Assembly (NCBI RefSeq): GCF_000002425.4 | Contig: NC_037263.1 | Location: 6,510,959-6,574,958, forward strand | Length of the DNA stretch: 64,000 nucleotides | Reading direction: 5' to 3' | From: Physcomitrium patens | Taxonomy: Eukaryota > Streptophyta > Bryopsida > Funariales > Funariaceae | Shown here: positions 23,316 through 33,589 of the stretch, piece by piece | How positions within the stretch are numbered: the stretch's first letter is position 1 | Layout: the number at the start of each line of letters is the position of its first letter | Translations under genes and position numbers: made by a program | The notes under the pieces: generated by a model | The model's database searches: none | Seen by the model: only the letters and a program-made list of their open reading frames with translations | What the model was told of the DNA's origin: nothing

Positions 23316-23671
23316 GCTTCACTCTAACCTCTATATATACTCTTAACTAGAAACTATGTGGTGATGACCTATATGACCTCCAAAACGTGCTCACTTTGTA
23401 AGATACATATCTTAACTTACACGGCAAGTTTTTTTTATATATGCCACATAATTGGCTTGTTCTATAAGCTACTAATAAATGCTTAAGTTTTTGACCAAGT
23501 TTCTAACCTATGAATGAACTACAAATACATATTAAGTCAAAGTAGTATCTATAAAGCTTCTAGGAAGTTTTTATAGAAGGTATTATGAAATTAATCTACT
23601 TTTATTTATTTTTACTTTTTTCTTCCTAATTATAAAGGTATTTATTATAATACCTATATACAACCATGATA
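23316..23671 (-). repeat. G2 5' LTR, outer half
   Basis: Continuation of 11574-11876 after D. The junction reads through as in H once D is removed. The LTR ends CATGATA (for CATGACA) at 23671, and element F follows at once. It forms the outermost part of the palindrome left arm. Confidence 0.8.
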
Positions 23672-23879
23672 CCTAGCATCAAATGAACTTGAAGAGCTAC
23701 AAAAGACATTAAAGGAACTCTTAGACAAGGGCCTTATTTAAGAAAGCAACTTGCTATGGAGAGCACATGTACTCTTTGCATCCAAAAATGATGATAGTTT
23801 TTGGCTTTCTATTGGTTATTGAGGCCTCAATAAGCAGATAATCAAAAATGCACATCTACTTCCATAGTGTCATATTATG
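23672..23879 (+). pseudogene. F reverse transcriptase, N-terminal piece
   Basis: Reads E-L-E-E-L-Q-K-T-L-K-E-L-L-D-K-G-L and then the K-x-D-x-S-x-x-x-x-I-x-Y-x-G-L-N-K block of the RT fingers, with stops. The element begins abruptly in RT because the G2 LTR abuts it. RT resumes at 24551 after solo LTR M. Mirror copy: 37182-37389. Confidence 0.65.
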
Positions 23880-24550
23880 TGTCGTCCTATTTAAAAATGC
23901 ACTGGGCAACTAGTAGTAGAAGGTGAATTTGTATTTTACAAGTATCCAAGAATCTTAATATGATTCATCCTTATAAGAAAAATGTAATTTTAATTTTAAT
24001 TAAAAAATTCTTAAATCTAATACATAGCACTCAAAAATACTCTTCTTAGTAATTTTAATCATACATAAACTCCAATTGCCTTATTACTTTTATAATTAGG
24101 TAATTTTTAATTAATCCTAATTATTTATTTTTGAATGAAATCCTATTTTATCCTAGGAAATTATTTTAGTGGTTGGAGGTCTGATTTCGATCCTATCTCA
24201 TAAACAATTGATCTTTAGATATCAATCTAATCTATTCCAGGGATTTTTTAGTCCAATCCTACCCTCAATTTAATTCTAGTATCAACTATGCTAATTATTT
24301 ACGACTTTTAACCTGATTTTATTAGTTTATGGTCTTTCTAAGGCAATAAAAGAACCTCTATAACCTAGAAGGTAAGTTTATTAACCAACCTTCAACCTAC
24401 TAACTATTAAGACAAGAAAATAAATTAAAAGACTTTTATAAAAGCCATATTTAAATATCTTGAATTATTATTGAATCAAGATAATTAGATATTAATTAAA
24501 AATTTAATTTTGATTATATTTTTACTATGTAGTTGTATTACATCACGACA
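23880..24550 (-). repeat. solo LTR M (left arm)
   Basis: A 671-bp block with TGTCGT...ACGACA ends, inserted in F RT. Flanks TATGT and AATGT are a likely decayed target duplication. Its first 60 bases resemble the inverted end of the B LTR (shared GCACTGGGC...GTAGAAGG-type segment), so B, C and M LTRs are probably one broad family. Mirror copy: 36511-37181. Confidence 0.6.
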
Positions 24551-25600
24551 ATGTGGAGATGATTTTCTTAACCAACTTTGAGGTGCAACCATCTTTGAAA
24601 AAGTGGACCTTTGAGGTGGTTATTGGCAGATATCTATTGCAAAAGAGGATATAGAAAAGATGGCATTTTGTGTGCGCTATGGACATTTTGAATGGCTTGT
24701 TTTATCTTTTGGCCTCACCAATGCTTTAGCCTCCTTCATAAATCACATGAAAAGATTATTTTGAGACTTTTTGGATAAATGTGTAGTTGTCTTCATCAAT
24801 GATATCCTAGTCTATAGTAAAACTTCTAAAGAACATAAGCAATACCTATAAGAAGTGCTATACTAGCTATAAGATAGTCGCTATTATAATAAGCAATCAT
24901 AACGTGAATTTTAGAAGTTAGATGTCACTTTTATGGAGCATGTAGTGTCTTCTGAGGATATATGCATGGAGTAAGATAACATAAAAGTAATGGAAGATTA
25001 ACCAACTCCTAAAAATGCTTCTAAAATCTATTCATTTTTAGGTCTTATCAAATATTATCACCATTTTATTTGGTAATTTATACACATTATTACCTCATTG
25101 ATAAGCCTATTAATAAAGGGTGCCTCATTTGAATGGAAACTAAAGTAGCAAAGAACCTTTGATAAGTTAAAGCAAGTACTCATTACTGCTTCAATATTGC
25201 AACCATATGATTGCAATCTTATCTATACACTTAACGTTGATGCTTTTGACTTTGCTATTAGAGTGGTCCTTCAACAAGACTTAGATAGGGGCTTTCAACT
25301 TGTGGTAATGAATCATGCCAACTCAAAAAGATAGAGTGCAATTACTCTGCACATAATCAAGAGTAATTAGCAATTATATATGCTATAAAGATGTAGCAAC
25401 ACTATCTATTGGAAAAACTTGTGGTTGTTCAAATTGATCATTGGCCTTTGCTATGTGATTTGCATCTCAAAAATATGAAATCATGACATCATTTTTGAAA
25501 AGAATAGTTACAACTTTTTGACATTTAGCTTGAATACAAGCAAAGATGACAACATACTATACTAAACAACTTCTTTTAAAGACTGTACTTAAAGGCCAAA
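24551..25600 (+). pseudogene. F reverse transcriptase and RNase H (decayed)
   Basis: RT palm: I-A-K-E-D-I-E-K-M-A-F, RYGHFEWLVLSFGLTNA, then the active site at 24792-24803 reading F-I-N-D instead of F-x-D-D, a G to A change removing one catalytic aspartate. The thumb and RNase H start (L-N-V-D-A-F-D-F-A-I near 25233) follow. RNase H is heavily interrupted. F differs from the A/D/G elements in these motifs and represents another chromovirus lineage. Mirror copy: about 35461-36510. Confidence 0.7.
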
Positions 25601-26600
25601 TTAAAAGATAAGTCAAAAGTTTCTACCATTAGTAGTTTCATTTTAAACCTAATCAAAGAAGCAGCATAAAAGAAAGCTATGTATCACAATGTTTATTTTA
25701 AGATGATTAGTGACCAATTGAAGGTGGGTAATATACAATATTAAGATTATAGTCTTAGTGATGGCTTGCTTTATTTCAAGAAGCAGTTTTATGTATGTGG
25801 CAATGCTATACTCTAGATGTACATACTTCAAGAAAGACATGACATTCCAATATTTGGGCATCTAAGGTATAAAAAGACTATAGAACGGATCTCAAGGATA
25901 TGGTTTTGAGTAGATTTGGATTGTGATGTTTGAGCTTTTGTATACTCTTGTGAGTTATGCCAATGTAATAAAGCACGTAATGTAATATCTTCTAAGTTGT
26001 TGCAACCAATTCTTCTACCTACAATATATTGGGTACAAGTGAATATGGACTTCATTACGTGTTTGTTGCAAATACCTCATAATCACATCATAGTTGCTGT
26101 CTTTGTAGATCGACTTTTAAAGCAACTTTACTTGACTGTAATGTGCTCTGATATTGATGTCCAAACACTTGCATGAGTTTTCTTTGACATTATCTTTTGT
26201 CACCATAGATTATCTCGTATCATCATCTTAAATTGAAATCAGTATTTTATGAGGAATTTTTAGCTAGCCTTGTTCAAGCTCTTGGGCATACAACTTGTCA
26301 TATCTATTGCCTTCCATCTTCAAATAGATGGACAAACAAAGAATACTAATTAGACCTTCAAAGATATGCTATGAGCATTTGTAGCAGTTCACCATAATGA
26401 TTGGAATGAATATTTGATATCATTGGAATTTACTTATAATGATAATATTCAAGCAAGTATCAATTATTCACCATTTTTCCTTAATATCGATCAACATCTG
26501 ATTATGCCAATAAATCTTTATTGTCGTATCGACACCAACAACTTGACAATGAAAGAATTCATACAATAACTTACAATAACCTTGCATGAGGTATGGCATT
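25601..26600 (+). pseudogene. F integrase (decayed)
   Basis: Zinc-binding region: G-H-L-x-Y-x-K-T near 25855 and YSCELCQCNKAR near 25945, giving the C-x-x-C pair. The core has N-M-D-F-I near 26045 and an A-V-F-V-D-R-L block near 26095. The D-x-x-x-Q segment is poorly preserved. Stops are frequent. Mirror copy in the right arm: about 34201-35460, where the N gap falls. Confidence 0.65.
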
Positions 26601-26859
26601 GTCTCTTTATTACATAGAATTGACAAAAGTAATATGTAGATAACTATTAGTAATATAAGACCTTTTGAGAGGGTGATCAAGTATTACTCTCAAACACCAA
26701 CTTTTCACTTGCTACATCAATCCAAGTTCATAAGTTAGCACCTCAATGGCTTGGACCTTTCTATATTTTTGTAGTAATTTTTGGTGTTGCATATTGTCTC
26801 AAGCTTCTGCCATATATTTGGATCCATTTGATCTTCTATATTTTGTAGCTCAATGAATT

Positions 26860-27113
26860 TCATATTGAACCAAGACACTTCTCGGACCAATATCAACCAC
26901 CACCACTACTAATTGTGATTGATGACCAACAAGAGTATAAGATAGACAACATTTTGGAGCATTATTTCTTTTGTCGTGGTAATGGATGTTTGCAACTTCA
27001 ATACAAGGTCTTTTGAAAAGATTATCCCATCTATGATATAGTATAGGAACCTATATAAAACCTCACTTATTATCAAGAAACAATTTAGACGTACCATCAA
27101 GAGTAAAATAAGG
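26860..27113 (+). pseudogene. F chromodomain
   Basis: One frame gives D-D-Q-Q-E-Y-K-I-D-N-I-L-E-H, then L-Q-Y-K-V-F (for the usual Y-L-V-K-W), K-D-Y-P-I-Y-D-x-V, E-P-I-x-N-L and Q-E-T-I, in the order expected of a chromodomain. This marks F as a chromovirus. Mirror copy: 33688-33941. Confidence 0.7.
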
Positions 27114-27139
27114 ACGTTCTACATTAGTAAAAAGAGATT

Positions 27140-27657
27140 AAATGTAATGGATCATAGATAAGATAATTGTATTATTGATGCATAGAGATAAATAATTGGA
27201 GCCGCTTTTAAGAAGTTTCTAGAAGTTTTTAGAATTGGAACTAGGTTGGTGGTTTATGTAGGATCCACTATAGAACATTCTAAAAGAACTTTGAATAGTT
27301 ATCTAGGTGGGTTTCACCTCTAGAATCTTCTAGAAGGACAATTATCTTGAAAGAGTCCACTATTAAAGACATTCTAGAAGATTCTAGGATGGTTGAACAA
27401 AGTGTGAATAAGACTATCTAAGGCCATTTAGGACATTTGGTTAGGAATGGCTTTGGTTTCTTTCTTTTATTAAAATTTGGTTTGTATTTTTTGTTCAGTT
27501 TTGTTTTATTTCTTTTTGTTCTATTTTGTCATTCATGTATTATTTTATTTAGTTGTATTTAATTTTATTTTGGTCTCATATATCCTATTTTATAATGAAA
27601 ATTATATTGTTATAGATTGGAAGAGTTTTAGATCTTAGAGTGAGTTCAGTCTTATTT
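27140..27657 (+). repeat. F 3' terminal region, probable LTR
   Basis: Follows the F chromodomain and contains no coding signal. A plausible LTR start is TGTAATGG near 27142. The 5' LTR of F is not in the window, so the boundaries are inferred. It carries a dense cluster of heat-shock-element motifs (see 27212-27384) and a TATA-rich, AT-rich 3' part. Mirror copy: 33144-33661. Confidence 0.45.
27212..27384. promoter_or_regulatory. heat-shock-element cluster
   Basis: Alternating GAA and TTC units at 5-base spacing. 27212-27234 has GAA-TTC-GAA-TTT-GAA (one base off a 5-unit site). 27313-27335 has TTC-CTC-GAA-TTC-GAA (one unit imperfect). 27372-27384 has a perfect TTC-GAA-TTC. A partial site lies near 27273. 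Such sites bind heat-shock factors and in plants are known to confer heat-inducible transcription on some retrotransposons (ONSEN). The same cluster is at 33417-33589 in the right arm. Confidence 0.6.
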
Positions 27658-27660
27658 CAA

Positions 27661-28079
27661 CATATGTTTATAGGTGATTTATTGGTTAAAATCTTAGCCA
27701 ACAAAATAGCCATGTGTTGCATGTGTTGATAGCTTGTGGTACAAGCTAATGATGTGGCACACATATAGAAAACTTATCTTACAAGTTACGACATGTGTCT
27801 TCTAAATTAGACATGTATTAGAGGTCCTATAAAATGTTGTCATATAACTCTTAGATTGGTAATATATATAAAAAGAAGAGTAAAGCCTTCTTGACCTTTG
27901 TCAACTCTTTTCTTGCTTCTAATCTAGTTTCAAGGATTTGTAGTTTTTTTTATCTTTTGGTAATAGCCATTTTAGTTTCTTTTTGAATATACTTACTTTT
28001 TTATTCCTAGTTTGTCATTTTTTTTTTTCAGAAAAGTCCCACTTGTTTATTTTTTTTCATCGAGTTCTTGTCCTTGACA
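27661..28079 (+). repeat. LTR fragment of the A/D family
   Basis: Matches the 3' two-thirds of the A and D LTRs, ending CTTGACA at 28079. The first 130-150 bases of the LTR are missing at the junction with the F terminal region. Mirror copy: 32722-33140. Confidence 0.7.
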
Positions 28080-29565
28080 CTTATTCATTCTTGTGAATGT
28101 CTTTCTTATTCTTATTCTTAATTCAAAAAACTTTAATTTTCTTGTCTTATTTTTTAATATTATTTTTAATACTTTTTGATATAATTTTTTAATATTTTCT
28201 AAAACCACCATTCAAAATAGATATATATATATATATATATATATAAACATGTGTGTATATATGTATATATAATATTTTATCCAATATAAATAAATGTACA
28301 ATTATTTTTGAAATATGCTACACATCTCTATTTAGAACCAACTTTATGATTAGCAATTAAAATCACACTTGTTAATACATTATTTGTACAATAGAGTATT
28401 TAATTTTGATTCCATTGACTTTTTTGTTTTTATCTTTATAAAACATCTTAATTAGCAAGTATTTCAAACAACTCTATAATTTCATTATTTTTTTTTCATA
28501 TTTTTATACTAAATTCTTATAATAAAATATTAGTTTTATTTCATGTGTATAGTACATTACATACTCAAGTTTTTGAAAAGCAACAATTTATTTTCAATGA
28601 GTTATACATTAATTTCATTGATTTTTTCATACATGACTACACAATTTATTCTTATGTATGTATGTGGATGTTTGTATACATCTGTAAACAAGGCTCACAT
28701 GTGTAAAAGCAACTACAACAAACAAAAAAAAACATATGAGTAATGAGAATATACTCAAGATTTGCATTTCAATAAGAGCTCATAATTAAGATGCAGAAAA
28801 ATGCTCAAATGGGAATGAAAAAAGCTAACTTTGAATAATTCATGATTGCTTTACTCTTTAAAGGATTAATGAATATATGAAACAAAAAAAACGTCCAAAA
28901 ATCACCAACAGTAAACCTCCAAATATTTGACACGATTTATGAACCTCCTTCACATGGAACTAAACCAATTCATTTGAAACAGCGAGATTAAAAGACACTC
29001 GTTGTGTCTGCTCCACATTTTGATAATCTACTATTTCAGTATGCTCTACACTTCAAAAACATAGTGTGAAGTAATAATAATAATAATAACAATAATAAAA
29101 ACCCAATCACTGTAAAACACACGATTTGACAATCACATAGAACCATAATCCTATTTTTAATGTATAACTATGTTAAACACACACACGTATTTAGTCATTG
29201 TTCTCACAAATATGTGAAGCACATTTAAAAAAACTGGTAGTTGCAGAGAATGATTTGACCCAAGCGAAATGGATTCTGCACTGGTATTTGATAATCATCT
29301 GCACACCAGTTCTTCAATCGCCACGCAAAATCACGTCATTGGAAAAATGGCCTTATAAGCATCTTCTACCAACAATATTCAAATTCTACGATGTCCAGGT
29401 TCTCTGCTACTCGGCAAAGATCTCAGTTGCAGTGGACCTTCAAGAGATTGTGTGAGGGTGAGGGGTACATCTGCATCGTTACTTATCGAAACAAATATTA
29501 ACGCAAATGTTTGCAGTTAATTGAAGGAAGTTAGAGAGAGAGTAGACAGTAGTCAGGGGTCTAAC
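28080..29565. other. AT-rich non-coding part of left arm
   Basis: No recognised gene. It contains a TA/GT-rich microsatellite at 28211-28270 and an AAT-rich tract at 29069-29096. From about 29200 the base composition rises toward that of host-gene DNA; this is probably intron sequence of the RUS-like gene, read on the minus strand. The frame at 29198-29455 has no family resemblance I can see. Confidence 0.5.
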
Positions 29566-29663
29566 TTTCAGGTCTGAATCGAAGGTTCGGCCAAAATTCG
29601 CTGTGAAAAGAAGTTTCTCCAATCGTCCCACCCCATCTTTCATCACCCAGTTCAGGGCAGCAG
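29566..29663 (-). pseudogene. RUS/DUF647 family exon, left-arm copy
   Basis: Inverse copy of the exon at 31138-31235, with identical translation (see that entry). In this orientation nothing upstream of it could serve as a first exon, because the spacer exon faces the other way. This copy is therefore the displaced one. Confidence 0.6.
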
Positions 29664-30115
29664 CTGCATCAATTGTTGTGCACAATCCTTATAAATCAAC
29701 GCAACAGATCAACTCCACCCAGAGTGGCGCCGATCACATAACCGTAAAGCAAAACCGTAATCCTCAGCGGCTAAAACCAGTTGACGACACGGGAAAACAT
29801 AGAAACATGTATAAGCAAAACAGACAGCAGACGGTATGAAATTCAGGAGAAAGAGGAGATTGGTAGAGACCGATACTCGAAGTAAATATTAGTTTCTGGT
29901 TCAATGAAAACATCAAATGGAGGAGCTGCAGAGTAAGTGTAAGGCTGTGAATGCTGACCGCATTCAAAGCGACCATAGGATTAATTTCAAGCGCGATCAC
30001 AGTTCTATGTCCGCCAACAGACGTATCAGCGTGAATAGTCAAACGCATCAAACAACAAACTACTGCCGCATCGCATTCTATCAAATAAACCTTTGCTGAA
30101 GTTGTGAAAAAATTT

Positions 30116-30178
30116 TCATCCATCCAAAAACAAATTTCATCCATCCAAAAGTTTCGAAAAAATTTTCATCCATCCAAT
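30116..30178. repeat. short tandem repeat near palindrome centre (left)
   Basis: Three copies of a TTTCATCCATCCAAAA-type unit, separated by short variable A/T stretches. Mirror copy at 30623-30685. They replace about 115 bases present in the related fragment at 8040-8150. Confidence 0.7.
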
Positions 30179-30242
30179 GGAGAAGGAGGAATTCATCCAA
30201 ATAAACCTCGAACATGTATATATCTCGAGGTTCTCCCCGAGC

Positions 30243-30558
30243 TTGATAGAAATAAAAGAACGAAATCTGTCATCGCGGATATAGTGTGTTTTGTGGGACG
30301 AGTATTTAGTTGATTTGACGAGCTTGATGTGAGGCAGTATCATCAGTTCAGTGAGTGCAGTTTCGACTTGCATTGATTTGGCTTCAGAAGTTGCGTAGTC
30401 ATCGTGAATTGCAGAGTGAATCCGTCACTATGGGCTCCAATCCGATTCCCCCAATTCTTCCTCTTGAATCCAGTCTGACCTTCCTGCCTGGCGAGATCGA
30501 TTACCTCTTCTATGGAGGTCCTCCGGTGGCCCGTCCACATGTGCCTCCAGTTGCTGTT
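30243..30558. other. palindrome spacer (316 bp, single copy)
   Basis: The only part of the palindrome without an inverted partner. It contains what looks like the 5' UTR and first exon of a host gene reading to the right. Its right edge is exactly where similarity to the fragment at 8150-8215 ends. Just outside it on each side lie 8-base inverted repeats AACCTCGA...TCGAGGTT (30569-30597 on the right, 30204-30232 on the left), able to form small hairpins. Confidence 0.85.
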
Positions 30559-30720
30559 GCTCGGGGAGAACCTCGAGATATATACATGTTCGAGGTTTAT
30601 TTGGATGAATTCCTCCTTCTCCATTGGATGGATGAAAATTTTTTCGAAACTTTTGGATGGATGAAATTTGTTTTTGGATGGATGAAAATTTTTTCACAAC
30701 TTCAGCAAAGGTTTATTTGA
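30430..30720 (+). pseudogene. unrecognised host first exon, fused into the right arm
   Basis: ATG at 30430 opens MGSNPIPPILPLESSLTFLP and continues G-E-I-D-Y-L-F-Y-G-G-P-P-x-A-R-P-H-x-P-P before the frame crosses into the right arm at 30559. GC content and codon use are clearly higher than in the surrounding repeats. The Y-G-G-P-P-x-A-R-P-H-x-P-P part has a decayed match at 8160-8215, so it predates the palindrome. Beyond 30558 the codons are repeat-derived. The same open frame could be extended upstream to 30355, but the 30430 ATG fits the coding-like composition. I do not recognise the family. It may be the first exon of the same gene as the DUF647 exon downstream, or of another. Confidence 0.4.
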
Positions 30721-31115
30721 TAGAATGCGATGCGGCAGTAGTTTGTTGTTTGATGCGTTTGACTATTCACGCTGATACGTCTGTTGGCGGACATAGAACT
30801 GTGATCGCGCTTGAAATTAATCCTATGGTCGCTTTGAATGCGGTCAGCATTCACAGCCTTACACTTACTCTGCAGCTCCTCCATTTGATGTTTTCATTGA
30901 ACCAGAAACTAATATTTACTTCGAGTATCGGTCTCTACCAATCTCCTCTTTCTCCTGAATTTCATACCGTCTGCTGTCTGTTTTGCTTATACATGTTTCT
31001 ATGTTTTCCCGTGTCGTCAACTGGTTTTAGCCGCTGAGGATTACGGTTTTGCTTTACGGTTATGTGATCGGCGCCACTCTGGGTGGAGTTGATCTGTTGC
31101 GTTGATTTATAAGGA
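30700..31115 (+). pseudogene. host-gene-like segment between spacer exon and DUF647 exon
   Basis: A 126-codon frame (30657-31037) in the same orientation as the exons on either side. Its central part (ECDAAVV, VALEINPMVALNAVSIHS-like) is conserved in the decayed copy at 7636-8028, though that may reflect DNA descent and not protein constraint. No splice sites are convincing, and no family is recognised. It may be intron or UTR of the RUS-like gene. Left-arm mirror: 29686-30101. Confidence 0.35.
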
Positions 31116-31137
31116 TTGTGCACAACAATTGATGCAG

Positions 31138-31235
31138 CTGCTGCCCTGAACTGGGTGATGAAAGATGGGGTGGGACGATTGGAGAAACTTCTTTTCACAG
31201 CGAATTTTGGCCGAACCTTCGATTCAGACCTGAAA
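31138..31235 (+). pseudogene. RUS/DUF647 family exon, right-arm copy
   Basis: A 98-bp exon preceded by AG (31136-31137) and followed by GT (31236-31237). Translation A-A-A-L-N-W-V-M-K-D-G-V-G-R-L then K-L-L-F and F-G-R-T-F-D-S-D-L-K matches the hallmark of the root UV-B sensitive (DUF647) family, where A-A-x-N/Q-W-V-L-K-D-G-x-G-R-L and R-x-F-D-x-D-L-K are typical. These proteins act in plant auxin, vitamin B6 and UV-B related signalling. Neighbouring RUS exons (the V-P-E-G-F-P upstream block and the downstream transmembrane part) were not found, so this is a gene fragment. It has no internal stop. Confidence 0.65.
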
Positions 31236-33416
31236 GTTAGACCCCTGACTACTGTCTACTCTCTCTCTAACTTCCTTCAATTAACTGCAAACATTTGCGT
31301 TAATATTTGTTTCGATAAGTAACGATGCAGATGTACCCCTCACCCTCACACAATCTCTTGAAGGTCCACTGCAACTGAGATCTTTGCCGAGTAGCAGAGA
31401 ACCTGGACATCGTAGAATTTGAATATTGTTGGTAGAAGATGCTTATAAGGCCATTTTTCCAATGACGTGATTTTGCGTGGCGATTGAAGAACTGGTGTGC
31501 AGATGATTATCAAATACCAGTGCAGAATCCATTTCGCTTGGGTCAAATCATTCTCTGCAACTACCAGTTTTTTTAAATGTGCTTCACATATTTGTGAGAA
31601 CAATGACTAAATACGTGTGTGTGTTTAACATAGTTATACATTAAAAATAGGATTATGGTTCTATGTGATTGTCAAATCGTGTGTTTTACAGTGATTGGGT
31701 TTTTATTATTGTTATTATTATTATTATTACTTCACACTATGTTTTTGAAGTGTAGAGCATACTGAAATAGTAGATTATCAAAATGTGGAGCAGACACAAC
31801 GAGTGTCTTTTAATCTCGCTGTTTCAAATGAATTGGTTTAGTTCCATGTGAAGGAGGTTCATAAATCGTGTCAAATATTTGGAGGTTTACTGTTGGTGAT
31901 TTTTGGACGTTTTTTTTGTTTCATATATTCATTAATCCTTTAAAGAGTAAAGCAATCATGAATTATTCAAAGTTAGCTTTTTTCATTCCCATTTGAGCAT
32001 TTTTCTGCATCTTAATTATGAGCTCTTATTGAAATGCAAATCTTGAGTATATTCTCATTACTCATATGTTTTTTTTTGTTTGTTGTAGTTGCTTTTACAC
32101 ATGTGAGCCTTGTTTACAGATGTATACAAACATCCACATACATACATAAGAATAAATTGTGTAGTCATGTATGAAAAAATCAATGAAATTAATGTATAAC
32201 TCATTGAAAATAAATTGTTGCTTTTCAAAAACTTGAGTATGTAATGTACTATACACATGAAATAAAACTAATATTTTATTATAAGAATTTAGTATAAAAA
32301 TATGAAAAAAAAATAATGAAATTATAGAGTTGTTTGAAATACTTGCTAATTAAGATGTTTTATAAAGATAAAAACAAAAAAGTCAATGGAATCAAAATTA
32401 AATACTCTATTGTACAAATAATGTATTAACAAGTGTGATTTTAATTGCTAATCATAAAGTTGGTTCTAAATAGAGATGTGTAGCATATTTCAAAAATAAT
32501 TGTACATTTATTTATATTGGATAAAATATTATATATACATATATACACACATGTTTATATATATATATATATATATATATCTATTTTGAATGGTGGTTTT
32601 AGAAAATATTAAAAAATTATATCAAAAAGTATTAAAAATAATATTAAAAAATAAGACAAGAAAATTAAAGTTTTTTGAATTAAGAATAAGAATAAGAAAG
32701 ACATTCACAAGAATGAATAAGTGTCAAGGACAAGAACTCGATGAAAAAAAATAAACAAGTGGGACTTTTCTGAAAAAAAAAAATGACAAACTAGGAATAA
32801 AAAAGTAAGTATATTCAAAAAGAAACTAAAATGGCTATTACCAAAAGATAAAAAAAACTACAAATCCTTGAAACTAGATTAGAAGCAAGAAAAGAGTTGA
32901 CAAAGGTCAAGAAGGCTTTACTCTTCTTTTTATATATATTACCAATCTAAGAGTTATATGACAACATTTTATAGGACCTCTAATACATGTCTAATTTAGA
33001 AGACACATGTCGTAACTTGTAAGATAAGTTTTCTATATGTGTGCCACATCATTAGCTTGTACCACAAGCTATCAACACATGCAACACATGGCTATTTTGT
33101 TGGCTAAGATTTTAACCAATAAATCACCTATAAACATATGTTGAAATAAGACTGAACTCACTCTAAGATCTAAAACTCTTCCAATCTATAACAATATAAT
33201 TTTCATTATAAAATAGGATATATGAGACCAAAATAAAATTAAATACAACTAAATAAAATAATACATGAATGACAAAATAGAACAAAAAGAAATAAAACAA
33301 AACTGAACAAAAAATACAAACCAAATTTTAATAAAAGAAAGAAACCAAAGCCATTCCTAACCAAATGTCCTAAATGGCCTTAGATAGTCTTATTCACACT
33401 TTGTTCAACCATCCTA

Positions 33417-33589
33417 GAATCTTCTAGAATGTCTTTAATAGTGGACTCTTTCAAGATAATTGTCCTTCTAGAAGATTCTAGAGGTGAAACCCACCTAGAT
33501 AACTATTCAAAGTTCTTTTAGAATGTTCTATAGTGGATCCTACATAAACCACCAACCTAGTTCCAATTCTAAAAACTTCTAGAAACTTC
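33417..33589. promoter_or_regulatory. heat-shock-element cluster, right-arm copy
   Basis: Mirror of 27212-27384, with the same GAA/TTC units. Confidence 0.6.

Larger units (their letters stand above)
23316..30242 (+). repeat. palindrome, left arm
   Basis: It is the reverse complement of 30559-37745. From 26100 inward, each position x pairs with 60801-x; further out it pairs with 61061-x, because the gap and duplication add 260 bases to the right arm. Frames inside the arms are identical between the sides (for example 28543-28743 and 32058-32258). Differences were seen only in the outermost 200 bases and next to the gap. The arm contains G2 LTR, F, M, an LTR fragment, AT-rich DNA and a host exon. 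Confidence 0.9.

Noticed and set aside
28543..28743. 66-codon frame with hydrophobic stretch (mirror 32058-32258)
   Set aside because: AT-rich chance frame. Hydrophobic residues follow from T-rich codons, and no homologue is suggested.
29198..29455. 85-codon frame (mirror 31346-31603) as a gene
   Set aside because: It has no recognisable motif, a start with no context, and is identical in the mirror only because the DNA is duplicated. It is more likely intron or flank.
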